Source of the DNA: Geminocystis herdmanii PCC 6308
GTDB taxonomy: Bacteria; Cyanobacteriota; Cyanobacteriia; Cyanobacteriales; Cyanobacteriaceae
Length of the DNA: 64,000 nucleotides
Assembly: GCF_000332235.1 (NCBI RefSeq)
Contig: NZ_CM001775.1
Coordinates: forward strand, 2,572,230 to 2,636,229
Direction of reading: 5' to 3'
Positions 1 to 8,152 of the stretch are shown piece after piece. The position numbers were made by a program, and so were the translations under genes. Every line of letters starts with the position of its first letter. Within the stretch, counting starts at the first letter, position 1. Under the pieces are notes generated by a model. It was not told where the DNA came from. It searched no databases and saw only the letters and a list, made by a program, of their open reading frames with translations.

Positions 1-88
1 GAGTTTTCTGTGTCTGTTTAAATTGAATCAACAGAAACAAAAGTATTCAAAAGGCACTGAAAAGTAAAAGAGGAAGACCCTTAGTACA

Positions 89-125
89 CTTTCAATCGAC
101 TAAACATCAATGAGAGTATTTAAAC
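89..125 (-). CRISPR. degenerate 37-nt CRISPR-like repeat (possible delocalised crRNA)
   Basis: On the minus strand this 37-nt stretch begins with GTTT and ends with GATTGAAAG. Length, start and end fit the type V-K repeat pattern (37 nt, GTTTCAA...GGGTTGAAAG), but the middle is AT-rich and not like a canonical repeat. It lies about 100 nt beyond the 3' end of the tracrRNA, where a CRISPR array or the short self-homing crRNA of V-K transposons would lie. Its GATT just before GAAAG can pair with AATC that follows the last tracrRNA hairpin. No second copy is seen between 1 and 88, so this is not shown to be an array. The guide would read leftward from 88 (TGTACTAAGGGTCTTCCTC). Confidence 0.4.
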
Positions 126-219
126 TCTATAATCCCAAATCAAAATAGCAATAACAGTCTAAGCTAAGTTTGAACAAACTTCCTAGACAATTAAACTGTG
201 TGATAGGTTGTTCAAAATT

Positions 220-515
220 AATGTGAAGTAAGATTCCTTCGGTGAAGAAGGTGATTCAGTAACCATCACTGTAGTCATCCACATCCTTATTAGAGGACTA
301 AGCTCAGAAATAACCTTGTTCTTTGCTTTACTTCTTATTGCTGGGAGCGTACCTAACCGATAGAATATAAATAGCATTATCATTTTCTATCAATATTTCC
401 TTTCTCTGAGCAAGGTTCAGAGATCGCAGCCTCAGAAGCGGACAGTTACTAGGGTCAGAAAGAATAACTATTGCTTAATAGTCAAACTAACCCACTTTTT
501 TCACAGTGCAGAGGT
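220..515 (-). ncRNA. type V-K (Cas12k) tracrRNA of a CRISPR-associated transposon
   Basis: Read on the minus strand, the segment carries the ordered conserved blocks of Cas12k tracrRNAs as I remember them from the Scytonema and Anabaena elements: CCTCTGCACTGTG near 514, GGGTTAGTTTGAC (493-481), CTTTCTGACCCTAGTAACTG (462-443), GGTTAGGTACGCTCCCAGC near 358-340 followed by AATAAG, GTTACTGAATCACC (263-250), then a hairpin CCTTC/GAAGG (251-236) and AATCTTACTT (235-226) as the likely anti-repeat. The RNA would join Cas12k and the crRNA to guide TnsB/TnsC/TniQ. A 66-codon open frame on this strand (383-183) is just the RNA read as codons. No cas12k lies on its 5' side; a truncated hsdS starts there. 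The 5' end is uncertain because it runs into the hsdS frame. Identification is from recalled sequence, not alignment. Confidence 0.85.
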
Positions 516-1378
516 TTTTGTCTAAACTATTAACTGATTTTGTTCTTAAAGAAGTTGAAAAAATCCAAAGAGGGGCAAGTTATCCCGCAATTAGAGATAG
601 TGAGCTTAAGAATTTGGAAATTCCTCTTCCCCCACTAGAAGAACAGAAAAAAATAGCCCGTGTATTAACATTTATACAAGAGGCGATCGAAGAACAAGAA
701 AGGGCGATCGCATTGACAACGGAACTCAAACAAAACTTAATGCAAAAACTCTTTACGGAAGGATTAAACAATGAACCGCAAAAAATGACTGAAATAGGTC
801 TTATTCCCGAAAGTTGGGAGGTGATGAAATTTGAAGATTTTACCGTTTTACAAAGAGGAAAAGATTTAACCAAAGCAAATTTTAAAAACGGTAATATTCC
901 CGTTGCTGCTTCTAGTGGTATTATCGGCTATCATAATATAGCAAATGTTAAAGATTCAGGTGTAACAGTTGGTAGAAGTGGCTCAGTTGGTAGTGTAAAG
1001 TATTATGATTCAGATTTTTGGGCTCACAATACAACTTTATTTGTAAAAGATTTCAAGGGGAATGATAAGAAATTTACAGCTTACTATTTAGAATTTTTAA
1101 ATCTTTCTCGCTTTAAAACAGGAGCATCTGTTCCGACTTTAGATCGTAATTCCTTTAAAAAATTACCTATTAGTTTACCAAAAAAAATGGAGCAAATAGA
1201 AATTGCCAAAGTATTAGATTTAACTCAAGAGAAAATTGATTTTATATTAATGAAAAAAGAACAATTACAAGAGTTATTTAAAATATTATTACATCAATTA
1301 ATGACTGCAAAAATAAGAGTTGATGAATTAGATTTAAGCGTTCTAACCCCCAAGTTTGAAGAAATAAAAGGGGGATGA
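506..1378 (+). pseudogene. hsdS: type I restriction-modification specificity subunit HsdS, 5'-truncated
   Basis: The 290 codons match the second half of an HsdS: end of the first target-recognition domain with the conserved IPLPPLEEQKKIA segment (about residues 38-52), a helical spacer (about 53-90), a second recognition domain starting ESWEVMKFEDF (about 100-225) and a closing helix. Complete HsdS proteins have about 400-450 residues, so roughly the first third is gone. The only start is a GTG at 506 without a clear ribosome site, and it overlaps the 5' part of the divergent tracrRNA, so this looks like a deletion junction and not a real start. The last codons (LTPKFEEIKGG) come from a CCCCCAAGTTT...AAAGGGGG repeat like the one in hsdR. 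No hsdM is present. HsdS would give sequence specificity to HsdM/HsdR; this remnant is probably inactive. Confidence 0.8.
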
Positions 1379-1384
1379 GAAAAA

Positions 1385-3328
1385 ATGCTAACCTTTGATG
1401 AACTTTGGGAAATTCTAATTAACCAAGATGAAAGCACAGAAATAGAAGCAAAAAAAGCCTCTGATATGGGTAAAAGTATTTTGGATACTATTAGTGCGTT
1501 TTCCAATGAATCGGGTTTAGGTGGAGGTTATTTATTATTAGGAATAAAATCAGCAGAAGATAGCCAAAATAACATTTATGAGATTGAAGGTTTAGCCGAT
1601 CCTGATAAAATTCAAAGAGATTTAGCTTGTCAATGTCGAGAAGTTTTTAACATTCCTATTCGCCCTCAAATAGAAACGGTTACTAGAGAAGGAAAAATCG
1701 TTATCGTTGCCTTTATTCCCGAAGTTCAGCCCTCAGAAAAACCTGTTTATATTATTAAAAGAGGATTACCTAAAGGTGCATTTAGAAGGATCGGATCAAC
1801 GGATCAAAAATGCACAGAACGAGATTTAGAATTATTCTATCAAGAAAGAAGTAATCAAACTTTTGACCAAACTCCTGTTAAAGATGCAAGTTTGGATGAT
1901 TTTGAGTCACAGGCTATTGATGCTTATCGCCGTATTAGAAAACAAGTAAACCCCAATGCTAGTGAACTTAACTATAGCGATCGTGATTTATTAGATTCTT
2001 TATATGCCATAACCAAACATCCCAATCAAAAAGGAGAATATTGCCCTACTGTAGCAGGATTAATTTTATTTGGCAAAGAAATAGCCTTAAGAAAGCATTT
2101 TCCTTTACAGCGTGTTGATTATATTGTAGTTGAAGGAAAGGAATGGGTAGAGAATCCAGATAAACGTTATCAAAGTGTGATTGAAATTCGTCAGCCTTTA
2201 TTATTGGCTATTCCCCGACTAACAGCTTTAGTTTTAAACGATTTACCTAAAGCCTTTAATCTTCCTGAAGATCAGATAAATCGGCAAGATATTCCTTTAA
2301 TTCCTAGTGCGGTTATTAGAGAAGCTATTGTTAACGCTGTTATGCACAGGGATTATCGTATTCGTAGCCCAATTCAGATTATTCGATATTCAGATCGTTT
2401 AGAACTTCGTAACGCTGGTTATTCTTTAAAATCAATAGACGAATTAGATCAACCAAGTTCAAAAACTCGTAATGAAAAAATAGCTGAAACTCTCCATGAG
2501 TTAAATATAGCCGAAACTAAAGGATTTGGTATTAGAACTATGTTAGAAAATATGCGACAAGCAAATCTAACTATTCCTTTATTTGAATCAAGTAGAGAAA
2601 AAGACTCTTTTTGTCTTACTTTATTTACTCATCATTTTTTAGAGCAAGAAGATATTGACTGGTTAACTCAATTTAAATATCTTAACTTAAGTAAAGAAGA
2701 AACAAATGCTTTAGTTGTAATTAAAAAAACAGGTAAAATAAATAATTCAATTTATCGTTATGTTAATGATGTTGATATAAATAAAGCAAGTAAGCAATTA
2801 ATAAAATTAAGGGATTTAGGTTTAATTAATCAAAATGGTAAAAGCATAGCCACTTATTACACCATCAAGCCTGAATTTTTATCGGGACAGTTAGAAAAAC
2901 CTTATCAAGATAGTAGTACAGATAATCAAGACACTTTATCAGGACAGTCAGAAAAACCTTATCAGGAAGACAATACAGGCAATCAAGACACTTTATCAGG
3001 ACAGTTAGAAAAACCTTATCAAGACAGTAGTACAAGTCAACAGGGACAGTTAACTCTTGATTTATTTCCGCCTCTAAGCAAAAAAAAACTTGAAGAAAGA
3101 TTAAATAAAATTGGTAAACGAACCGAACCAGAGGAAATGAAAAGCCTAATATTGGAGTTGTGCAGAATAAAGCCTTATTCATCTAGTGAATTAGAAAAAT
3201 TGTTAAAACGAAAGCGAAAATATTTATTAGAACAATATCTTAAGCCTTTAATTGATGACAAGTTACTAGAATACACTAACCCCAATAGTCCTAACGATCC
3301 TCATCAAACTTATCGCACAAAACAATAA
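1385..3328 (+). CDS. AlbA_2/Schlafen-type DNA-binding and ATPase-like protein of the RM cargo
   Basis: A 647-residue protein, 6 nt behind hsdS, with ATG at 1385 after a weak purine tract. N-terminal AlbA_2 (Schlafen) domain, about residues 8-140 (TEIEAKKAS, GGGYLLLGI). The middle and end of the core (about 200-430) resemble the HATPase_c_4 family of 'ATP-dependent helicase RecG-like' or putative transcriptional regulators, with EAIVNAVMHRDY at about 313-324 and GFGIRTML at about 380. Three tandem 19-residue repeats follow (about 499-555), then a winged-helix-like lysine-rich tail. Such genes are commonly inserted in type I RM operons and may act in phage defence or regulation; the exact role is not established. 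It is intact while its neighbours hsdS and hsdR are broken. Confidence 0.75.
   Translation: MLTFDELWEILINQDESTEIEAKKASDMGKSILDTISAFSNESGLGGGYLLLGIKSAEDSQNNIYEIEGLADPDKIQRDLACQCREVFNIPIRPQIETVTREGKIVIVAFIPEVQPSEKPVYIIKRGLPKGAFRRIGSTDQKCTERDLELFYQERSNQTFDQTPVKDASLDDFESQAIDAYRRIRKQVNPNASELNYSDRDLLDSLYAITKHPNQKGEYCPTVAGLILFGKEIALRKHFPLQRVDYIVVEGKEWVENPDKRYQSVIEIRQPLLLAIPRLTALVLNDLPKAFNLPEDQINRQDIPLIPSAVIREAIVNAVMHRDYRIRSPIQIIRYSDRLELRNAGYSLKSIDELDQPSSKTRNEKIAETLHELNIAETKGFGIRTMLENMRQANLTIPLFESSREKDSFCLTLFTHHFLEQEDIDWLTQFKYLNLSKEETNALVVIKKTGKINNSIYRYVNDVDINKASKQLIKLRDLGLINQNGKSIATYYTIKPEFLSGQLEKPYQDSSTDNQDTLSGQSEKPYQEDNTGNQDTLSGQLEKPYQDSSTSQQGQLTLDLFPPLSKKKLEERLNKIGKRTEPEEMKSLILELCRIKPYSSSELEKLLKRKRKYLLEQYLKPLIDDKLLEYTNPNSPNDPHQTYRTKQ
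2879..3049 (+). repeat. three tandem 57-bp coding repeats in the AlbA gene
   Basis: Three direct units of 57 bp begin at 2879, 2936 and 2993. Each encodes LSGQ(L/S)EKPYQ followed by a variable D/S/T/N-rich half. The reading frame is kept, so copy number could change without breaking the protein. They form a linker between the ATPase-like core and the C-terminal basic domain. Confidence 0.85.
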
Positions 3329-3371
3329 ATTATCTTTTTCTTCTCTAAATTATCTTTTTCTTCTCTCAAAT

Positions 3372-6300
3372 ATGCCTAAACCAACTGAACATAAAACCGT
3401 CCAAGATCGCATCTTAACCTATGCCCAAGAAATAGGTTGGAGATTTGTACCTCGTAAGGAAGCCGAAGCTAAAAGAGGTTTTAACACCCCTTTACCCCCA
3501 AGTTTGGGAAAACAAAAGGGCGTTGAAATTCAACAAAAAGCCCAACAAGGATCATTATATTTTGATGATACTTTGTACCAAAAAGTCAAAGAATTTAATC
3601 CTCATTACAACGAAACCAAAGGGGATTTAATTAAACGCCTCAATAACTTATCCCTCGACATTTACGGTAATCGAGATTTTCTTAACTTATTACAAAATCA
3701 AGGGAAATACTTTTATCAGGCTGAAAATAGAGAACTAGATTTAATTTTAGTGGATTACGATCGCCCCGAAAATAATATTTATGAAGTTACAGAAGAATAT
3801 TATATCCATAACGGTAAATACGGCACAAGAGAAGATGTAGTATTTTTGATTAATGGTATTCCAGTATTGGTAATTGAATGTAAAAACGCTAATAAGAATG
3901 AGGCGATCGCATTAGGAATTGACCAAATTAGACGTTATCACCGAGAAACCCCAGAATTATTTATTCCCCAAATGTTGTTTACCGCCACAGAAGCGATCGG
4001 TTTCGCCTATGGAGTAACTTGGAATATCGTCAGACGCAATATTTTTAACTGGAAAGATGAAGAAATCGGACAACTAGAAAATAAAGTAAAGACTTTTTGC
4101 CATCCCTAAGTAATCTTAAATTTTCTGAAAAATTATATTATCTTTGCCGAAAAAGACGAAACCTTACAAAAATATATTCTGAAACAACATCAAACCTTAG
4201 CTATCGAACAAGTCATTAATCGTTGTCACGATGAAACTAAATTTAGGGGCTTAGTGTGGCACACTCAGGGAAGCGGAAAAACCTTCACCATGATTAAAAC
4301 CGCCGAAATGCTGTTTAAAGCACCAGATAGCGAAAAACCTACCATTATTTTAATGATCGATCGCAACGAATTAGAAGATCAAATGTTACGCAACCTGAAT
4401 ATACTCATCAAGGTTATAATCTGATGTTGCAAAATGTATAGTTGCCTCTTGCCTACTTGCCTTTTGCCTACCTTCACCAAACTCAAATTATGCCCTCGCC
4501 AAGTATAACTTAGGTGTTAACAATATTCGCCATGCCGATCGCATAAAAACCCTCGTGGAATTACTCGAAAACGACTATAGAGGTATTATTATCACCATGA
4601 TTCATAAATTCCGAGAAATGCCTCCTAACATCAACACAAGGAAAAATATCTATATCTTGATAGATGAGGCACACCGCACCACAGGAGGAGATTTAGGCAC
4701 ATTTTTAATGGCGGGTTTGCCTAATAGCACAATTATTGGCTTTACTGGTACACCCATTGACAAAACCAATCAAGGAAAAGGTACTTTCAAGGTTTTTGGG
4801 GTTGATGATGAGAAAGGTTATTTACATAAATACTCGATCGCTGAAAGTATCGAAGATGGTACAACTCTACCCCTTTACTATAACATCGCTCCTAATCAAT
4901 TATTAGTCCCTGCGGAAATAATGGAACAAGAATTTCTTGATTTAGTAGAAACAGAAGGGATAAACGATATAAGTGAACTCAATAAAATTTTAGATCGAGC
5001 AGTTAATTTAAAGAATTTTCTCAAAGCAGATCAAAGAATTGATCAAGTAGCAAAATATGTTGCTGAACATTATACAACCAATGTCGAACCTTTAGGATAT
5101 AAAGCCTTTTTAGTCGCAGTCGATCGCCCTGCTTGTGCTAAATATAAAGAAGCCTTAGATCGTTATTTAACCCCTGAATATTCGGCGGTAGTCTATACAG
5201 GTAATAATAATGACAGTGAAGAATTAAAGGCTTACCATCTCGATGATAAAACAGAGAAGCAAATCCGCAAAAACTTCGCTCGTTTTGGAGAATATCCGAA
5301 AATTTTAATAGTGACGGAAAAACTATTAACAGGTTATGACGCACCATTACTATATGCCATGTATCTGGATAAACCAATGCGAGATCATACCCTCTTACAA
5401 GCGATCGCCCGTGTTAATCGCCCTTATGAAAACGAAACAGAGGAGATGGTTAAACCTCATGGCTTTGTGTTAGATTTTGTAGGTATTTTTGATAAATTAG
5501 AAAAAGCATTAGCCTTTGATAGTGAAGAAGTTAACGCTATTGTTAAAGATTTACAATTACTTAAAAATTTATTCAAAATCAAAATTGAGCAATTAGTTCC
5601 CATTTACTTACCCCTAATTAAAAACAACTTTAACGATCAAGATGTCGATAATTTGATTGAATTTTTCAGAGAAAAAGAACAACGCAAAGGATTTATTAAA
5701 GGCTATAAAGAGTTAGAAATGCTTTATGAAGTTATATCTCCTGATGCCTTTTTACGCCCTTATATTGACCATTATACTAGCCTCTGTGGCATTTATCTAG
5801 TAGTTCGTAATGCTTACACTCGCAGAATTTATCTCGATCGAGAAGTCAAACGTAAAACTGATGAAATAGTACAAAAAAATATTGGGACAACGGCGATCGC
5901 ATCTATAAATGAATTTATAGAAATTAATGCAGAGACAATTGAAACCATTAAAAACAAAAAAAATGGTAACACAACCAAAGTAATTAACTTAGTGAAAAGC
6001 ATTGAAAAAATAGCAGAAGAAAACAAGGATGATCCCTTTTTAATCGCTATGGCACAAAGGGCAAAGGCGATCGAAGAAAGATTTGAAACGAGACAAGTTG
6101 ACACCCAAGAAACTTTAGATTTATTATTTCAAGAAATCAAAAATAATGAACAAAGGAAAAAGGAACAATCCGCCCAAGGCTTTGATAATTTAAGCTATTT
6201 TGTTTATAAAATCTTAAAGGATGCTGGAATAGAAAACCCCGAAGAAGTAAGTCATGAGATTAAACAGGCTTTTGTTGATTATCCTAACTGGAAGAAAAGT

Positions 6301-6420
6301 GAAAGAGAATTAAGAGAATTACGACAAGAAGTTACTTTTTCTATCTTTAGAGAAATAGATGATTTAGATCAGGTTACTAATATCGTTAATCAGTTATTCA
6401 ACCTTTTAAATCAAAATTAA
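3372..6420 (+). pseudogene. hsdR: type I restriction endonuclease subunit HsdR, broken by a stop codon and an insertion
   Basis: Three pieces of one HsdR. Piece 1 (3372-4109) has the N-terminal nuclease domain with EVT...(R)ED...VIECKN (PD-(D/E)xK type). An in-frame TAA at 4107-4109 follows; the same frame then continues with KNYIIFAEKDE, the Walker A segment WHTQGSGKT and DRNELEDQMLRNL to about 4398. Piece 3 restarts in another frame from about 4512 (YNLGVNNIRHADR; first start codon GTG 4555) with DEAH (IDEAHRTTGG), GFTGTPI, the rest of the helicase motor and the helical C-terminus to 6420. Between them about 110 bp of unrelated sequence contains a TTGCCT-rich intergenic repeat. An in-frame repeat also sits at about 3482-3530. 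HsdR would cleave DNA after ATP-driven translocation; these lesions should abolish it. Confidence 0.9.
4399..4505. repeat. intergenic-type repeat inserted in hsdR
   Basis: Between the two conserved parts of the HsdR motor there is about 107 bp with no HsdR similarity. It includes a TTGCCT(C/A)TTGCC-type run at about 4440-4471, a motif (reverse: GGCAAAAGGCAAG) common between cyanobacterial genes. It changes the frame, so it separates the Walker A and DEAH parts of the gene. The exact borders are uncertain. Confidence 0.6.
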
Positions 6421-6422
6421 TC

Positions 6423-6758
6423 ATGGTTTTAACCGATAAACAAAAAACGTGGAAAAACGCCCAACATTTCAAAACAGCAGTTTATAGATGGAGTGATCGC
6501 ATTAATGTTGAAGTAAAAGAGATTCAACTGCGTCAAATGAAAAATAAATGGGCTTCTATCTCTACAACAGGTAGATTAACTTTAAATAAAGAATTAATGG
6601 ATTTACCTCAAGAATTGGGAGAATTTGTAATTGTACATGAATTAATCCATCTACTCGTACCTAATCACAGTAAATTGTTTAAATGCTATATGTCAGCTTA
6701 TTTACCAGATTGGCAAGATCGAGAAAAACGCTTAAAAAAGTTATCTTCTCAAAAATAA
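6423..6758 (+). CDS. short YgjP/SprT-like zinc metalloprotease-type protein of the RM cargo
   Basis: A 111-residue protein starting 2 nt after the hsdR stop. It has HELIH at residues 72-76 (zinc-binding HExxH) with a further histidine in PNHS at about 82, the layout of the YgjP-like metallopeptidase domain (DUF45, M48-related). YgjP itself is about 230 residues; this is the short version that often ends type I RM operons. The role in these operons is not known. It is intact although hsdR is not. It is the last cargo gene before the convergent tniQ. Confidence 0.75.
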   Translation: MVLTDKQKTWKNAQHFKTAVYRWSDRINVEVKEIQLRQMKNKWASISTTGRLTLNKELMDLPQELGEFVIVHELIHLLVPNHSKLFKCYMSAYLPDWQDREKRLKKLSSQK

Positions 6759-6780
6759 ACAATGTAAATCAAATCAGGAT

Positions 6781-7287
6781 TTATTTTTGCTTTTTACTCA
6801 TCTTAATAAATGATAAATGACAGCGATCGCATCTACCATCTTTCCATAGAGAAGGAACAGAAAAAGAAGTTCCACAGTTAGGACATTTAGAAAGTAATTT
6901 CACCTTATGGCAATCGCATCCTCTTTTATTCTTATCTTGCCATTGTAAACGATGATAGGGAACTTCTTGATAACACATTCCACACAGCATAATCGGTTTA
7001 ATTTGCGTCACCATACCCTGATAAGGAAACATTTCCCGAAGGCGATCGACATCCAACATCACGACTGTTGCTAATTTTTCTAATTCTTGTGGCGTAGGAA
7101 AGGGAGAAAAATAAAACTTTTCCCATCGAGCCAAAATAGCCCCCAATCCTGCCACTTCACCCAATCCACTTGGTGCGGAGAAACGATTTCCCCTCGCACG
7201 ACGAAATCGACCTAAAAAATGACTAATACTTTCTCCTTCAAAGGGTTCAACCTTAGTCAACCAAAACTTATTTTCTTCTTCTTTCAT
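6781..7287 (-). CDS. tniQ: transposition protein TniQ, small V-K CAST type
   Basis: A 168-residue TniQ, close in size to the TniQ of V-K CASTs (about 167) and much shorter than TniQ/TnsD of Tn7. N-terminal part has the family signature (VEPFEGESISHFLGRFRRA, about 13-31). C-terminal zinc-ribbon pairs: C107xxC110, CDCH at about 129-132 and CPNC..CDRC at about 139-160. In V-K elements TniQ caps the end of the TnsC filament and links it to the Cas12k complex. Its ATG (7287) overlaps tnsC by 20 bp, so translation is probably coupled. It appears complete. Confidence 0.92.
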   Translation of the reverse strand: MKEEENKFWLTKVEPFEGESISHFLGRFRRARGNRFSAPSGLGEVAGLGAILARWEKFYFSPFPTPQELEKLATVVMLDVDRLREMFPYQGMVTQIKPIMLCGMCYQEVPYHRLQWQDKNKRGCDCHKVKLLSKCPNCGTSFSVPSLWKDGRCDRCHLSFIKMSKKQK

Positions 7288-8128
7288 GAGACCATTTTGT
7301 TGAAGCTATAACTTGTTTTAAAATCTCAGGAGTAATGTGTGTTTCTCCTCTGGTAAGAGAACGAATTGCGGCTTTCCGTAGAATCATGTCTAAACGTCCA
7401 ATTAATTTAAGGGTAGCAGTTTTGAGTAGTTTCAAATTTTCTGCTGTGGCTAAATTTGACGGCTCTGGTAATTCCAGCACATTTTTTTCCCAAACCTGTA
7501 CGATCATTTTAAACTCCTTATCATCGAGGCGATCGAGTTCATATTCTTCTAGGAAACGATTTGCAACCTGTTCATCCCTTTTGACAACAGTTTCCAGACG
7601 ACTGGTTGTACCTACTAATAAAACTGAGATATTTAACTCATCTTCATCGTAAACGTGTCTGACATCAGCAAAAGTTTCTTGTTTTAAATGATTAGCTTCA
7701 TCTACAATTAACATCTCGCAACCATGAATCGCTAAACCATCAAGAGTCCTTTCCCTCAAATCTGATATTGTTCCTTTGATGGGTTTATTCAATGCCTTGA
7801 GTATCTTGATAAAAAAATCTTTTGAGCCACATTTTTCAGGTACTTGAATATAAACCACTGGCTTGATCCGTTGCTTTTGCCCTTGTTTTGACTTATTGTA
7901 TCTGGCGGCAAAAGATTTACAAGTAACTGTTTTTCCACAACGAGATTCTCCTACTAATAAACCCGTCATCCGAGAAAGAATCAACTCATACATCCAACCA
8001 TGACACTGTTTGACTTGTTCAAATTCAATATATGGATCTTTCTTTAATCGATCAATTTCTGCTTGAATTTCAGGAGAGATATTAGGAAAATCACCAAACT
8101 GATGTGCGATCGTTTCTGCATTTGCCAT
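7268..8128 (-). CDS. tnsC: AAA+ transposition regulator TnsC, V-K CAST type
   Basis: An AAA+ ATPase with Walker A GESRCGKT (about residues 60-67 from the chosen start) and Walker B MLIVDEA (about 139-145), of the TniB/TnsC family. With 286 residues it matches the short TnsC of V-K elements. TnsC forms a filament on target DNA that carries the transposase to the site marked by Cas12k and TniQ. I chose ATG 8128 because GAGGA lies just upstream; a TTG at 8143 would add five residues. It follows tnsB after about 24 nt and overlaps tniQ, so tnsB-tnsC-tniQ is one operon. Confidence 0.93.
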   Translation of the reverse strand: MANAETIAHQFGDFPNISPEIQAEIDRLKKDPYIEFEQVKQCHGWMYELILSRMTGLLVGESRCGKTVTCKSFAARYNKSKQGQKQRIKPVVYIQVPEKCGSKDFFIKILKALNKPIKGTISDLRERTLDGLAIHGCEMLIVDEANHLKQETFADVRHVYDEDELNISVLLVGTTSRLETVVKRDEQVANRFLEEYELDRLDDKEFKMIVQVWEKNVLELPEPSNLATAENLKLLKTATLKLIGRLDMILRKAAIRSLTRGETHITPEILKQVIASTKWSHERRRK

Positions 8129-8152
8129 ATTTTTTATCCTCAATAAACTAAA

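Noticed and set aside
1-60. Second CRISPR repeat beginning with GTTTC on the minus strand at 38
   Set aside because: A 37-nt window from there does not end in TTGAAAG and differs from the first unit.
183-383. 66-residue minus-strand open frame
   Set aside because: It lies wholly inside the tracrRNA blocks; codons reflect the RNA sequence (GSLP-type residues from GCTCCCAGC), with no protein family match.
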